A stretch of 64,000 nt of DNA from Emydura subglobosa (taxonomy: Eukaryota > Chordata > Testudines > Chelidae). Both the position numbers and the translations under genes were made by a program. The notes beneath the pieces were generated by a model that saw only the letters and a list, made by a program, of their open reading frames with translations, was not told the DNA's origin and did no database searches. Of this stretch, positions 1 through 10,405 are shown piece after piece; position 1 is the stretch's first letter, and every line of letters begins with the position of its first letter. The stretch covers positions 11,508,540 to 11,572,539 of the forward strand of contig ML680086.1 of assembly GCA_007922225.1 (NCBI GenBank). Direction: 5' to 3'.

Positions 1-1190
1 ACCACGGCATGTAATCACAATATTCGCACACAGCAATGAGGCATCTGCAGTATCCTATGTCACTGAAGTGATGAAGTGGCAGTAGAGAAAAGCTGCCATC
101 AGGAAGGCCTCTTTTTCAAGAGATCATGTTTATAACAAAAATGAAAAATGATCATGAGCAGCAAACAGACAATTTTTCCAACTTGGCATTCAACCCAGGC
201 CTATGACCTCGGGTGAAGGCTGTCCTTCCCAAAGGCATTCTCCACCTCTCTTTCTCAAGCACATGCTTTAACCACCCTTCTCTGGTATATGGGGAAAAGG
301 AAGTGGTCTGAAATGATCTCTTTGTTCTTCAGGAACCAGAATACGCATCTCACCACATGGTAATGTTATTAATATAATAATATGTATGTGAGGTAACTGA
401 GCATAAACCAATGGGCTGTGGGCTTCTGACTAGTGTGAAAACTTTCTCAATAGTCTGCAGAAAGGACTGTTTGCAGGTGTCAGTTCTGCACGGATCATAG
501 CTGAGCTTAAAAAGAATTCTTGTATTTCATTAGAAATTCTGCAGGAGAGAATTCTTTTTTTGTTTTGTTTTTTGGAACAAAACATGGTCCTTTCCATTGA
601 CAAGAGGAATGGTGAAAACACTATCCAAGGCAGAAAATAACATACTCTGGAGACCCTCACTTCCATTGTTATAGTGATATCTGACTGATTTAAGAAGGCA
701 TGTAGAGAGTTTCTTGGTATGACTTCAGCTGGTGGCTGGTCAGACATGTCCAGGATGGAGCTCAGTACTGCAGAGCACTACTGCCCCTAGTGTTGATGCC
801 TGATTGTAGTTGTGGTTTGATACTGGGATATATTGCACTCCACAGTTCTGTTTTAGTTATTCCTAGCCAGATGAATCGCTGACGGACACCTACACTACAC
901 TAGTTCATGGGGAATTAGAAATGTGGGAATTAGTAGAATGACACCCCAGAAAATAGAACTTGCTCCACAAAGGATTGTATCTTACTTTTCCCTGAACCAG
1001 GCCCTAAATTCTAAAAGGCCTGCTTTCCCCCTACACAGAGGTAGAGGTGCTGGGCTTACAGAAAGTAAAGACTGATTTGTAGAAAGCATCTTATTTCGAT
1101 GGACTCTTACAAAAGACAAAGACAAAGATCCATTCCCCACTGCTCTAAGGTCTGACCACAGAATGCTAAATACAAGGGAAGCCTTAAGGC
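1..1190. other. Unassigned non-coding stretch
   Basis: AT-leaning sequence in which I recognise neither a coding exon nor a repeat family. The longest frame in it (minus strand, 430-747) has no recognisable protein features and is probably a chance opening. Confidence 0.5.
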
Positions 1191-2200
1191 TTTATAGAGA
1201 GTCAAAGAAATAGGGATGGAAGGGACCTCAAGAGGTCATCTAATCCAACTTCTATCACTTAAGCAGGACCAATTATTCCCAGACCATCCCTGGCAGATGT
1301 TACTCCTATTCTTAAAAACCTCCAGTGATTGGGATTCCACAACCTCCCTCAGAAGCCTATTTCAGAAGCTTAACTACCCTTAGAGTTAGAAAGTTTTTCC
1401 TAATATCTAACCTAACTCTCACTTGCTACAAATAAAGCCAATTACTTCTTGTCCTGCCTTCATTGGATATGGAGAACAATTCATCTCTGTGGACTCTGTC
1501 CTTTTTGTAACTGCCTTTAACATATTTGAAGACTGTTATCAGATGCCCCCTCAATCTTCTTTTCTCAAGACTAAACATGCCCAATTTTTTTAACCTTCCC
1601 TCATAGGCCAAATTTTCTAAACCTTTTATCATTTTTGTTGCTTTTCTCTGGACTCTCACTACTTTGTCCACCTCTTTCCTAAAGTATGGCACCCAGAATT
1701 GGACACAGTCCTCCACCTGAGGCCTTATCAGTGCCAAATAGAGTGGGACAATTACCTCCCATGTCTTTCATATGACTACACCCCAGAATGATATTAGCCT
1801 TTTTTTTTTTTGTTTTGCAACTGCATCACATTGGCTTTTATTCAATTTGTGATCCACTAACCCCCAGATCCTTTTCAGCCGTACTACTGCCTAGCCATTT
1901 ATTCTGAATTTTGTAGTTTTGCATGTGATTTTGCCTTCCTAAGTGAAGTACTTTGTACTTGCCTTTACTGAATTTCATATTGTTGGATTCAGACCAATTC
2001 TCCGATTTGTAAAAATCATTTTGAATTCTAATCCTGTCTTCCAAAGTGCTTGCAAACCCTCCCAGCTTGGTGTCATCTACATATTTTATAAACACACTCT
2101 CCACTCCATTTCCAAGTCATTAATGAAAATATTGACTAGTACTGGACCCAGAACTGACCCACTCAGACACCACTAGGTCATGTCCTGCCAGTTTGGCAGC
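1191..2200 (-). mobile_element. CR1 LINE, 5'-truncated, antisense
   Basis: This is the 3' part of a CR1 non-LTR retrotransposon on the minus strand. Its 3' tail lies near 1195-1260, where the minus strand carries the typical 'ggttggaagggacctc..aggtcatct' type ending in diverged form. The reverse transcriptase C-terminal region lies above it. The element runs into a poly-C tract at about 2203. Many frame breaks and stops show that it is a dead, moderately old copy. Family assignment rests on recognised CR1 protein motifs and on the conserved 3' tail. Confidence 0.88.
1426..2104 (-). pseudogene. CR1 reverse transcriptase C-terminal remnant
   Basis: Two minus-strand open segments (1838-2104 and 1426-1737) carry consecutive parts of the CR1 RT and its C-terminal domain. 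The upstream piece has the catalytic motif as YVDD (plus-strand positions about 2072-2083), followed by TKLGG and, further on, KVLHLGR and AEKDLGV. The downstream piece has the EDCVQFWVPYF, RVQRKATKMIKGLE and FSLEKRRLRGHL blocks typical of CR1. The region between them has lost frame. The usual CR1 motif is FADD, so YVDD may be divergence or a subfamily variant. The protein is not functional. Confidence 0.85.
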
Positions 2201-2202
2201 AA

Positions 2203-2226
2203 CCCCCCCCCCGCCCCCCCCCCCCC
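2203..2226. repeat. Poly-C tract
   Basis: A run of about 24 bases that is C except for one G near the middle, at the junction between the CR1 and the downstream LTR-like fragment. It is likely to be length-variable and hard to sequence. Confidence 0.9.
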
Positions 2227-2412
2227 AATCTGCTGACCGGGAGGCTTTTAACTGCTGGGGCCAGCTCCCTGATTGGCCTCAGCTGGCCTAATTGGCCTAA
2301 TTGCTTTGGAGTAGCCCCAGCTGGATCACCCAGGGAACAAGGATTTGTTAATCCTGGGACTAATATAGATACCCTCCACTACTCTCCTGTAGCCATCAGG
2401 TCTGGCCCCGTC
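2227..2412. mobile_element. Gypsy-like LTR fragment
   Basis: A GC-richer block with repeated 'ggcctaattggcc' wording that ends in GTCACA at about 2412, a terminus like the solo LTRs elsewhere in this window (48462-48819, 59421-60158). The left end is lost in the poly-C tract, so no target-site duplication can be read. The call rests on terminus and composition only. Confidence 0.45.
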
Positions 2413-2569
2413 ACAATATGTAGATATGTCTTATGTACAGTTAACAATGTGTGTGCTGAAGAAGTTTCTTAGCATGCTGGCTAAGTTACCTGTGGCAAGG
2501 TCCTTTAGTACTATGTTGTATCATATACACACGGATATTTCTGTACTGAGAGCATAGTATCTGTACACG
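2413..2569. other. Short unassigned stretch
   Basis: Nothing recognised between the LTR-like fragment and the 1-kb repeat. Confidence 0.4.
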
Positions 2570-3548
2570 GTTGTGATAACCAGGTCTACAAATTTACCCT
2601 AATTGTAAGATCAATTGTAAAAAGCGTATGAAAGTTCATAAGACATTATAATAACCTATCGTAACAAATGTTGATGGAAAATAGGTTAAGTTGTTTTCAA
2701 GAATGAATGTTATAAACAGGTGCAAAAGAACCAGACAGAGAGGCTAAATTAGTGCAAATAGAAAAGCCACAATGATATGATTCAAGGACTCTATTGAAAT
2801 CATGCTTGGTAAAAACAGATGTGTAATTGGAAATTAATGAAATAAAATTTCAGATATTAGGCCTAACTGGTAGATAAAATAATGAGGGAATGATCTGTTC
2901 CACACATCACTGCCTTTCTTGGTCCTTAAAGAACAGATGGAAAAACAGAACAAAGAACAGATGAAGACTACTGGAGCAAGCTTCACCACCACCCGTACCC
3001 TCCTGGGAGCCCGGGCCTTTGTCACCCTAATCCTGAGAGATGTCCTGACCAGACCGGGCCAGAGAGGGATCCAGATGATATCACCATCCTACCAGCTCCA
3101 GCTGAAACCCTAACACCACCTGGGACAAAGCAGGATCAGACTTTAACAACAGCAGCAGTAACAGCTCCAGCCCATCTCAACTAACTTCTTCTCTTTTACC
3201 TAAAAGGACAGTTATTACTGTCTTTTATACCATCTAAGCACCTGTCACACAAGGGAGTTTTCCTTCTAAAACACTTCCTAGATAAAGAGAAAGGGAACAA
3301 GGAATGTTGTTAAAATAAACACAACATTTAATACTTTACACTTCAAATATTTTAACCGTTTTCCTTCTTTTCTGTATCTCTAATAAAAGGTTAAAAGAAT
3401 TTTAATGGTGTGTTTGCCATAGTACCAAGCAGGCTGAGGTCTCTGAATATCAAACCCCAAATGTTGTTTAGTGTAGTTTAATGTTGGACAGTGACTGGGT
3501 TTGGCTAATACCTTTGAGCCATTTATTTAATCTAAATTAATGCAACAT
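2570..3548 (-). repeat. Unclassified ~1-kb interspersed repeat, copy 1 (minus)
   Basis: The reverse complement of this segment aligns along almost its whole length with 12785-13787 on the plus strand. Shared landmarks in order (reading the minus strand) are: a start of the form TTG(C/T)ATTAATTTA; a block with 'cagtcact..gtccaa'; 'agatacagaaaag'; 'gggctggagct' followed by CTG trinucleotides and 'gttaaagtc'; 'cctcattatttt..ttaggc'; 'aagcatgatttcaata'; and an end near 'attagggtaaat..gttat.acaac'. The two copies differ by substitutions and indels. Starting with TG and being about 1 kb fits a solo LTR, but I see no matching flanks, so the class is open. Short frames on both strands are not evidence of coding. 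Confidence 0.8.
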
Positions 3549-3787
3549 CCCCTACACAAATACTCCAATGTTCAGGGTAAATTCAGGCTGCAAGTGTGCA
3601 CTCCAGAGGCTGTAGCCAGAAAAGAGAATACAGGAAATAAGTGTTCATCCTTGATTCTGACTGCTCCAAATGCATGGAGGAGGCTGTTCTGTAGGGGGAT
3701 CGTTGCAGGATCGGGTAAGGGTATATGTAAGGGTATATGTAGGATACGAACTTGTTGAGCACAAATGCCTAAGAGATGTTGCCCTCT
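3549..3787. other. Unassigned stretch with a small tandem repeat
   Basis: Mostly featureless. At about 3714-3744 a 13-base unit containing 'taagggtatatg' is repeated twice in tandem. Confidence 0.45.
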
Positions 3788-4070
3788 AAGTGTGAGGCTA
3801 TGTTTTCACTGATGGCAGCAAATTCGCCACCGTCAGTGAAGACCTGCTCAGTTGATCCAGAAATCGACGTATTAAGACCACCTTCTCAAGTGGCATAGCA
3901 CTGCGTCGATGGGAATACGGTTCCCCTCAGCGCAGTGCAGTGAAGAGGGAGCGCAGAACAGAAGCACAGAAGTCGACGGGAGTTACGCAAGTTTTTTGCG
4001 TAGTTTGCGTAACTCCGGTTGACTGCCGCCGAATCTCCGAGGTAAGTGTAGACAAGCCTTGAGTCCACAG
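3788..4070. mobile_element. Non-autonomous DNA transposon (hAT-type MITE)
   Basis: The ends are imperfect inverted repeats: 'aggctatgttttcact' on the left, and on the right the reverse complement reads 'aaggcttgtctacact'. The interior has CpG-rich 'gtcgacg' blocks unlike the AT-rich surroundings. Short internally deleted hAT-type elements with GTCTACACT ends recur throughout this window. I could not identify a clean 8-bp duplication, so the exact borders are approximate. It encodes no protein. Confidence 0.65.
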
Positions 4071-5135
4071 ACAAAATAAGATTTACTATGAGCTACAAGA
4101 ATTTCCCTTTAACATTGTGTGATAGAAACCTGTGATCCTTGAGCTGAAGGACTCGGGTTTGTAGTTCAGGTCCCCCTTTGTTGTCATTTGTATGACTGCT
4201 TGAAAGTTCTCAACAGTTAATATAATACACATCACGACTAGGCACTAAGTCACACTTCCTCTCCTGGCCAGAATAATCTTAGTGGGGATATAAAGAGCTG
4301 TGTATGAGGCTAAAAACAGAGAATCACAATAATAGTGCTTTTGCATACCTCATGTATTTTTAATTGTACCTGTAATGCACCTCGCATGGGGGGGCATGGG
4401 GATAGTGAGAGGGGTACTCTACCTCCACAGTGGAATTTCTTGAGTATAAGCCATGGGCTAAATTCATCATTCTTTTGGAGTCAGGGGTGAATTTGGCTTA
4501 TATGTCTTTATTAGTTAATTCAGTGACATATGTCATTAAAAAATGACAGTTGAATTAGTAACAGAGAGCCAGTCTGTATCTTGCACGTTGAGATGGGTGT
4601 TTGGGGTAAATATTTCTGTGCACAGTTTAAAATCAGTGAGCCCTGCAAGTCTGTTTTTCTAGTACCACTTTTGATATATCAAATCTGATGGGAGGTTAAT
4701 AGCCTATATTGATGGAGTTTTCAAATTTCAAGTGCATTTGCCAATATGCATCTCACTGGCTCTACCACTTCATCTTCCTTATTCAGTGATCTGAAAGGTT
4801 GGCGTTTGAATGCATTTACCAAAAATAAACAAGCCACCTTTGAATTTTATTAAAAGGCTTGACACCTACATGTATCCCACACCCAGAAGCTAAATCAAAT
4901 TTGCATGTCTCTTTATTTGCAGTATAGCTAAGTGCAGGATACCAAATTGATGACCTGGGATGGAACGTAGTAAACACTTCCTGCTGAGTAGACAGGAGTG
5001 ACGCTAGTTTGTCACCCATCATGCAAATAACTGCTTTCTACAGTGATTATCAAGCTATTCAAATGACATGTTGCTAACAGTTAAAAGGATATTAAATGTT
5101 TAGACAGTCGCTGCCACCCACAGATCTTTCATAGC
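4071..5135. other. Unassigned non-coding stretch
   Basis: No gene or recognisable repeat seen apart from a short G-rich run near 4388-4400. Confidence 0.45.
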
Positions 5136-5310
5136 TAAAGCACTGGACTGCGGGGAGAACAGATGGGTTCTTTTCTACTTCTGCACTGGGTTTATGTGCT
5201 ATATATGCCTTGTTACACGGGGTTAAATTCACCCTGGGGTGAATTTCACTTTTTGCAACGCTGGACAAATCACTTAACTTCTGGACAAATCACTTCACTT
5301 CTCCATATCT
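5136..5310 (+). mobile_element. MIR/CORE-SINE fragment with internal duplication
   Basis: The left part ('agcactggactg..', 5138-5190) resembles the tRNA-derived head of MIR. The right part contains the MIR phrase 'ggacaaatcactt.acttct'. About 60 bases between them do not fit MIR. The phrase is present twice in perfect tandem (5261-5280 and 5281-5300, one mismatch), a local 20-bp duplication. Confidence 0.55.
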
Positions 5311-5394
5311 CTGGCTTTCTGCTACTAGGAGCCTTTTGCCAGAAGCTGTCACAAGTTCTGAGTTAAACTTGCCCACAATGTCAACGAAAGCTCT

Positions 5395-6130
5395 ATTAGG
5401 TCATCTAATCCATACCCTTGTGTGCAGTTATTGTCCACACTATCTTCTAGTTCTTTCACCTGTCCAATCTTAAATATCTCAAGTAACGAGGTTAATCTGC
5501 AGCCCAATAGGAAAAACATCCTAATGTTGAAATTTGATATGCAGCGGACAACTTCTAGACACGATTGACTTCCATGGTTTTAAAATTAGCTACAAAGTCC
5601 AAGCCCCTTCTCTTCTAGTTCAGAGGCAATTTGTGCCAATTTAGTTTTAAAAAACCCAGCAGGTGTATAAATAGAATTATTGCTGGTACACTGACAACTT
5701 TTACAAATTATTAAAATAATATAATTCTTTTATTTGTATCGTGTATACTTATACTGCCTCTCCTATATCCTCTTATCTGTCTGATACCCTCTTATGGCTT
5801 ATGTAAGGGGAAAAAATCCTATTTTAATTAAATATTACTGTTCCTAGATATATCCCTCTTGTACCATGCTAAACAACTCCCCTCCATGTCATTTACTCCC
5901 TTCAAAAGCTTGGACAGTGTCATCGCATTCCACACTTAAGGTTTGATGCTGAGCCTCAGCCAAAGGGAATCTTTCCATTGATTTGAACGGGCATTGGATC
6001 AGGCCCTCAGTTATCATTTAGCCCAGCTATGCTGTACATATTTAATTCTTTTAATCTTTCCTCATAAATCTCTCAGCCCTTAAATCATTTTAGTGGCTCT
6101 TCATTGTTCTCTCTGTATCAACTGATGAAA
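5395..6130 (-). mobile_element. Degraded CR1-type LINE remnant, antisense
   Basis: Two segments resemble the antisense strand of CR1 3' ends: 5397-5580 begins with 'aggtcatctaatccat' and continues with CR1-like UTR wording, and 5860-6130 contains 'tcttttaatctttcctcata' and 'catttt.gtggctctt', which mirror the antisense of the RT C-terminus. The connecting sequence is too diverged to follow. It is much older than the CR1 at 25702. It has no open frame. Confidence 0.5.
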
Positions 6131-6693
6131 GCAGGAATGTAATTGCCACTGTGTTTAACACTCAAAAGCGAGAATATTTTTCCTCCACTGTGCTAATTCT
6201 GTCTGTTCCCTCTTGGCAAACAAACAGTTATTCTCTCCCTGCCCCTTTTGAACAAAAACAAAACTGACAATGTTCTTTTTGCTTAAACAAGTCACAATGT
6301 GAACAAGTGCCAAAACATATTTGTCGGTGCATCCTTATCCTTGACTGCTGTATGCACAGCCTGTGAATAGTGGGTGCTTGCTGAGTAGTGCTGCATTTAT
6401 AAGCCACTCGGTGCAGAGTTTGCAGACAAAGATACCTTTATTTTGGAAACTTTGGTGTGACAATTAGCATTTCAAAGACTGAGGTAACTGTATACCAGCC
6501 AAGAAGCAGACTTCAGGCTCAGGATCAATGGCATCACTCTAAACACAATAATCACATGTATCTAAGTCGAAGGGTCCTCACTGGCAATTGCTTCATAGAT
6601 GAAGGTACGAAGTGGCATATCCGAAAAGGTTGCTTTGTATAGTTTGTTGCTATAACTTGAGGGAAAGCCTCACGGCATTTGCCTTTAGGGTGT
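6131..6693. other. Unassigned non-coding stretch
   Basis: No exon or repeat recognised. It ends at the left target-site duplication of the next element. Confidence 0.45.
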
Positions 6694-6701
6694 AGTGTTC
6701 T

Positions 6702-7342
6702 CAGGGCCATCCCTAGGACGGTGCGGAGCCCAGGGCAAATAACACTGTGTGGGCCCTGCTTAACATTTTTATACAGGTGAAATCTGGTTACAATGAACGT
6801 CAAGGGCAGCTGCAGCCTGCAGGTTAAACATTGATAGCGCCTCGCTGTATAATTACAATGTAGTTATATTATATTGTACTTCCAATCTCATGTAAAATTG
6901 TAATGAAGTTCAAATAATAAAAAAAAAAAAATCTCACCGAGCACAATATTTTCTCCATTTGTCTCTGTCTCTCCTAGTGCTAGCCACTCTATTCTAAATA
7001 ACAATAGGGCTGCTCCTTTGCGTTAATTAAATCGATGCCTTCAAACTAAACTGGAAACAAAAGGTCGCACCTGTTCAAAGCCAAGTTCACCCCCAGCCTG
7101 GCTTCCGGTTCCACCCCCATGTTGAGTGCAGTTTTGTGAAAAGCTAAAGACTTCACTTCCCAGGTGCCTATGGTCTCACTACCATCAGTGGGTATTTTTA
7201 ATGTAAGTACACATCTGCAATACACACGCACATTCTGATGAGTGCATACAAAGTATTACATCTGACACTGTGATGTTGAAGCACGGGGCCCCCCAAAGCG
7301 CAGGGCCCGGGGTCAATTCACCATACCCTAGAGACAACTCTG
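6702..7342. mobile_element. Non-autonomous hAT element with perfect 8-bp TSD
   Basis: A 641-bp insertion bounded by identical 8-mers AGTGTTCT (6694-6701 and 7343-7350). The ends are imperfect inverted repeats starting with CA and ending with TG: left CAGGGCCATCCCTAGG, and right, reverse complemented, CAGAGTTGTCTCTAGG. An 8-bp duplication together with CA/TG-ended inverted repeats is the hallmark of the hAT superfamily. The interior has an A-rich run (about 6920-6934) and no transposase frame, so the element depended on a transposase supplied in trans. The perfect duplication suggests it is younger than its neighbours. Confidence 0.85.
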
Positions 7343-7350
7343 AGTGTTCT

Positions 7351-7650
7351 CCACCTTATTGTTGCTGCCAGTGCCGTATAAAATGGGTGGGTAACTTCCA
7401 AATAAGTTGTGGTTATAAGGTGGGCAAGATAAAACAGCAAACACTGGGTGGGAGTATTCTATTATTGACATGAGACTGATCATTATATATGCCTCTATGG
7501 CCCTTATCTCCTTAATGTGAGCACTTCAAACACTAATTAGTTCTCCCCAACACTAGAGCTGGTCAGGAATTTTTTGAGGAAACTTTGTCAGAAAATGCTG
7601 ATGCATCAAAACTAAAAGTGTTCATGGGAAGGTCCCTGGCTCACCCAAAG
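7351..7650. other. Unassigned stretch
   Basis: Nothing recognised. Confidence 0.4.
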
Positions 7651-7679
7651 CTTTGTCCAGATTTCTCAGGTCCAGGACT

Positions 7680-7880
7680 GGGGAGGAAAGAGCTCCTGTT
7701 GGAGGAGTTGCACATTGTATAAATAATTAAATGTTCATAGGGCTTGTGAGACTGACTCTATAGCCCATGGTTACAGGGATGCAAGGTGTAGTTCCTGCTT
7801 TGAATCAGACAGAGACTAGAACCCAGGCCAGTTACATCTACAGGAATGCCCTAACCACCCATCTATTGGTTATTATTGAG
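7680..7880. repeat. tRNA-related SINE-like repeat (weak)
   Basis: Contains 'tgtataaataattaaatgttca' followed by a tRNA-like piece ('tagcccatggttacagg', then 'agaacccagg' and 'ccctaaccacc'). This resembles the tRNA-related repeat near 45590. The match is partial and I give it low weight. Confidence 0.35.
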
Positions 7881-7916
7881 TGTACTGTCTTTTTGAATTT
7901 ATATCACAAGGTCTCT

Positions 7917-8240
7917 ACAGTTCATCATAGATTCCAAGGCCAGAAGGGGACCACTGTGATCATCTACTCTGAGCTCCTGTATGAAACAGGCCAGAGAACT
8001 TCCCCACAATAATTCCTAGAGCAGAGCATTTAGAAAAAACATTCAAACTTGATTTTAAAATCGCCAGTAATGGGGAATCCACCACAATCATTGGTAAGTT
8101 GTTCCAATGGTTAATTACCCTCAAGGTTAAAAATGTGTGCCTTATTTTCAGTCTGAATGTGTCTAGCTTCCTGATACAGAACAGGAAAACTGTCCACGCT
8201 CTTGCAAATATTCACAGGATGGGTTTCCCACCTGTAAGGC
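7917..8240 (-). mobile_element. CR1 LINE 3' end, antisense
   Basis: Begins at about 7920 with 'atcatagattccaaggcc', 'agaaggggaccactgtgatc' and then 'ggccagagaacttcccc', the antisense of a CR1 3' UTR. It continues with 'ggggaatccaccacaat' and 'aattaccctcaaggtt', the antisense of the end of the coding region. It is truncated before any RT motif. Confidence 0.82.
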
Positions 8241-8389
8241 AATAAAATATTATGCCCATGTCATAGATGGGGAACTTTGGTTCATGGATTATCACTTGCC
8301 TCACATTGTACGAGATCTATGGCACCAACCAATCTTCCTGTTGCCACCTCCAATCAGGGCACAGCTCTTTCTTGCTTGGGAGGTTGTGT

Positions 8390-8520
8390 GCTTTTTTTTA
8401 TGTTTGCAAGAAATTAGACAGCAACCTGTTCAGAGCAGAGACTGTTTTATTAGAAATTTGCACAGTACCTAGTGCAAATTGGCCCCTGTTCTGCTTATGA
8501 TCACTGGATACAGCTAACAA
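8390..8520 (+). mobile_element. L2/L3-like LINE 3' tail
   Basis: Carries the pattern 'agagcagagactgt..' followed by 'gcacagtacctag', which resembles the 3' tails of L2/L3-type LINEs. Relatives are seen at 43560-43705 (+) and 46880-47010 (-). Diverged, no coding part. Confidence 0.5.
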
Positions 8521-8980
8521 ATTAATTTGTTCTGTGGTCTGGGTTCAAAAACCAGTTTTTTCCTCTGTCAGCAGGAATGAAAGTGTACATATGTTCTAGT
8601 GAAATATTTATGACTGTCTGCATGGCCCCAGTGGGAGATCATTATCTGTGTATCCAGAACTTATCTTCTCCTGATAATGTGAAAAACACTCAACTCCACT
8701 GGCAGTAAAGGTGTCAGAGCTGTGAATACGATTTTGGGAGGAGGGCCTTTCCTCTGATGCAGATATTTTGGACACACTACATAATGGATTGACAAGCCCC
8801 AACTAGTAAACAGAGGAAACATACCCAACTGAGCGCTGGTAATTCTAGTAGGTTATTCCCATTAGAATTGGTGACACTCTCACCACTGGCCACCTTTCTG
8901 GAATTGTCAGTTCTTGTTATCGGATACTGTGTCACAATCTTTGGTGGGTGTTTTTGAGGGGGTAAGGAGGGTGTCGTTTT
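8521..8980. other. Unassigned stretch
   Basis: Nothing recognised. Confidence 0.4.
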
Positions 8981-8984
8981 GGGG

Positions 8985-9140
8985 TTTTTTTGCCCCAGCT
9001 CCTGGAATCATGTGATTAAATGAGAATCTCAGGTTTCATGTAAAGTTTGAAGCCCTCAGGTTCTGGAGAAAAGCTTGAAAACATGAACTCTAAAAATTCA
9101 GAAAACCAAAAAAGGGCAAAATGTATTTTTAAATGTATCG
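8985..9140 (-). repeat. Unnamed interspersed repeat, copy 1 (minus)
   Basis: Aligns with the reverse complement of 16500-16700. Shared words are 'gagaatctca', 'tttcat', 'agtttg', 'gagaaaagcttg', 'aaaacat.aact' and 'ctaaaaa.tcagaaa'. I do not know its class. Confidence 0.6.
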
Positions 9141-10289
9141 TGACTAATTCAGGCTCATTATTTTTTGAGGCTTTTGTTCAAGACTTTTTGAACCCTTGTG
9201 GTTGGCATTACTGCCTATCTACCACATCAATTAGGCACAGACCTCAGGAATAAATAGGAGGCATGTTCACAGACTCTTACATTGGGGTTAAGGTCCACGC
9301 TCAGGTTTTCTTCCAGTCCCCTTCTTCCATCTGATGCCCTCATTCTTTAATCTGTGGCTGCCTCTTCACATTCTTAGTTCCCTCTTCTTAATGCAACCCC
9401 CACCAGACTCTGAGTTTTCAGATTGTCTCTTTCTGGATGCTTTGACATATGACTTCATTTCAAGTATTTTGTGCTTTTTATAGAAATCAACAGTTTTAAA
9501 AGCTAATCTGGTTAGTTTTTTATGATGCCTTACTATTGCTTAAATCCATAAAGCTTGTAAGTCCACTGTGTTTAATTTTACTTCTAAGGGGTAACTTTTC
9601 TGGGGAGGGAGAGGGAAAGAGTGCAAGTTGTATAATGTGAATTTTTTGTTTTCTCTGTAAATAATTTTATAATGGACAAAACATTTGATTTGCAATTTTC
9701 TAACTTCTAAAAATTGAATGGGTTTTACTGTAATACTTGAAAGGAATAAATGGTGACCCCTTTCTGGGTATAAAAAAAAAATTGACATATGACACTTCCA
9801 TCAATGGGGGAAGGCCAGTATCTCTGGCAATTGAATGCTACAGTGCTTCTCAATTCAAATCTTGCATGTGATAGAGTGCAACATACTCTGGGATGTAACA
9901 TCTTCTGTGGCATGAAAAGGAAACAACCCAGAGTCAGGATGAAAATGTAAACATCTCATAAGATGCATGTCTGTGCCCTGCAATTTGCTTTTGGATGCTT
10001 GGAATCGAAAGGTTTTTCCAGCTTAAATCTTTATTTATGGTCTTTAAGTTTCACACAAAGTAAATCTGGTCTGAATTTGAACCCTTGGTTAGCTTTCTAA
10101 TATTTTTTTTTTGTGCAGTAGGTCAATCTTTGCCAGTGCAGAAAAATACAGAACAACTCAAAAGTACATAAGGTCATGCACAAAATTGTGTGTACACCAT
10201 TTATACTTGCAATTAAAAAAATATGGGTAATTAGATGTGCCAAGTAGCTACTTAGCCATTTTGTCATCACAGTAGTTGTGCATTGAATT
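9141..10289. other. Unassigned AT-rich stretch
   Basis: No exon or repeat recognised. Short A and T runs only. Confidence 0.45.
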
Positions 10290-10405
10290 GTAATTATCGC
10301 CGTAATCCTTCAAACAGTTGTGCATATGTTTAGTTTTGCTCATGTGGGACTACTCACAATAAAGTTAAGTACATATAGCTGTCAGCAGGATCAGGGCCTG
10401 TGTAT
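10290..10405. repeat. Fragment of a palindromic repeat
   Basis: Runs from 'aatccttcaaacagttgtgc' through 'gggactactcac' to 'gcaggatcagggcc'. The two ends are roughly inverted ('aatccttca' against 'gcaggat') around a central 'catgtgggactactcac'. The same type of fragment occurs at 27947-28058. It looks like an old fold-back element. Confidence 0.45.

Noticed and set aside
2834..3113. Opposing frames of about 63 codons
   Set aside because: Both strands are open in the same place inside the unclassified repeat and the inverted copy does not preserve one frame clearly.
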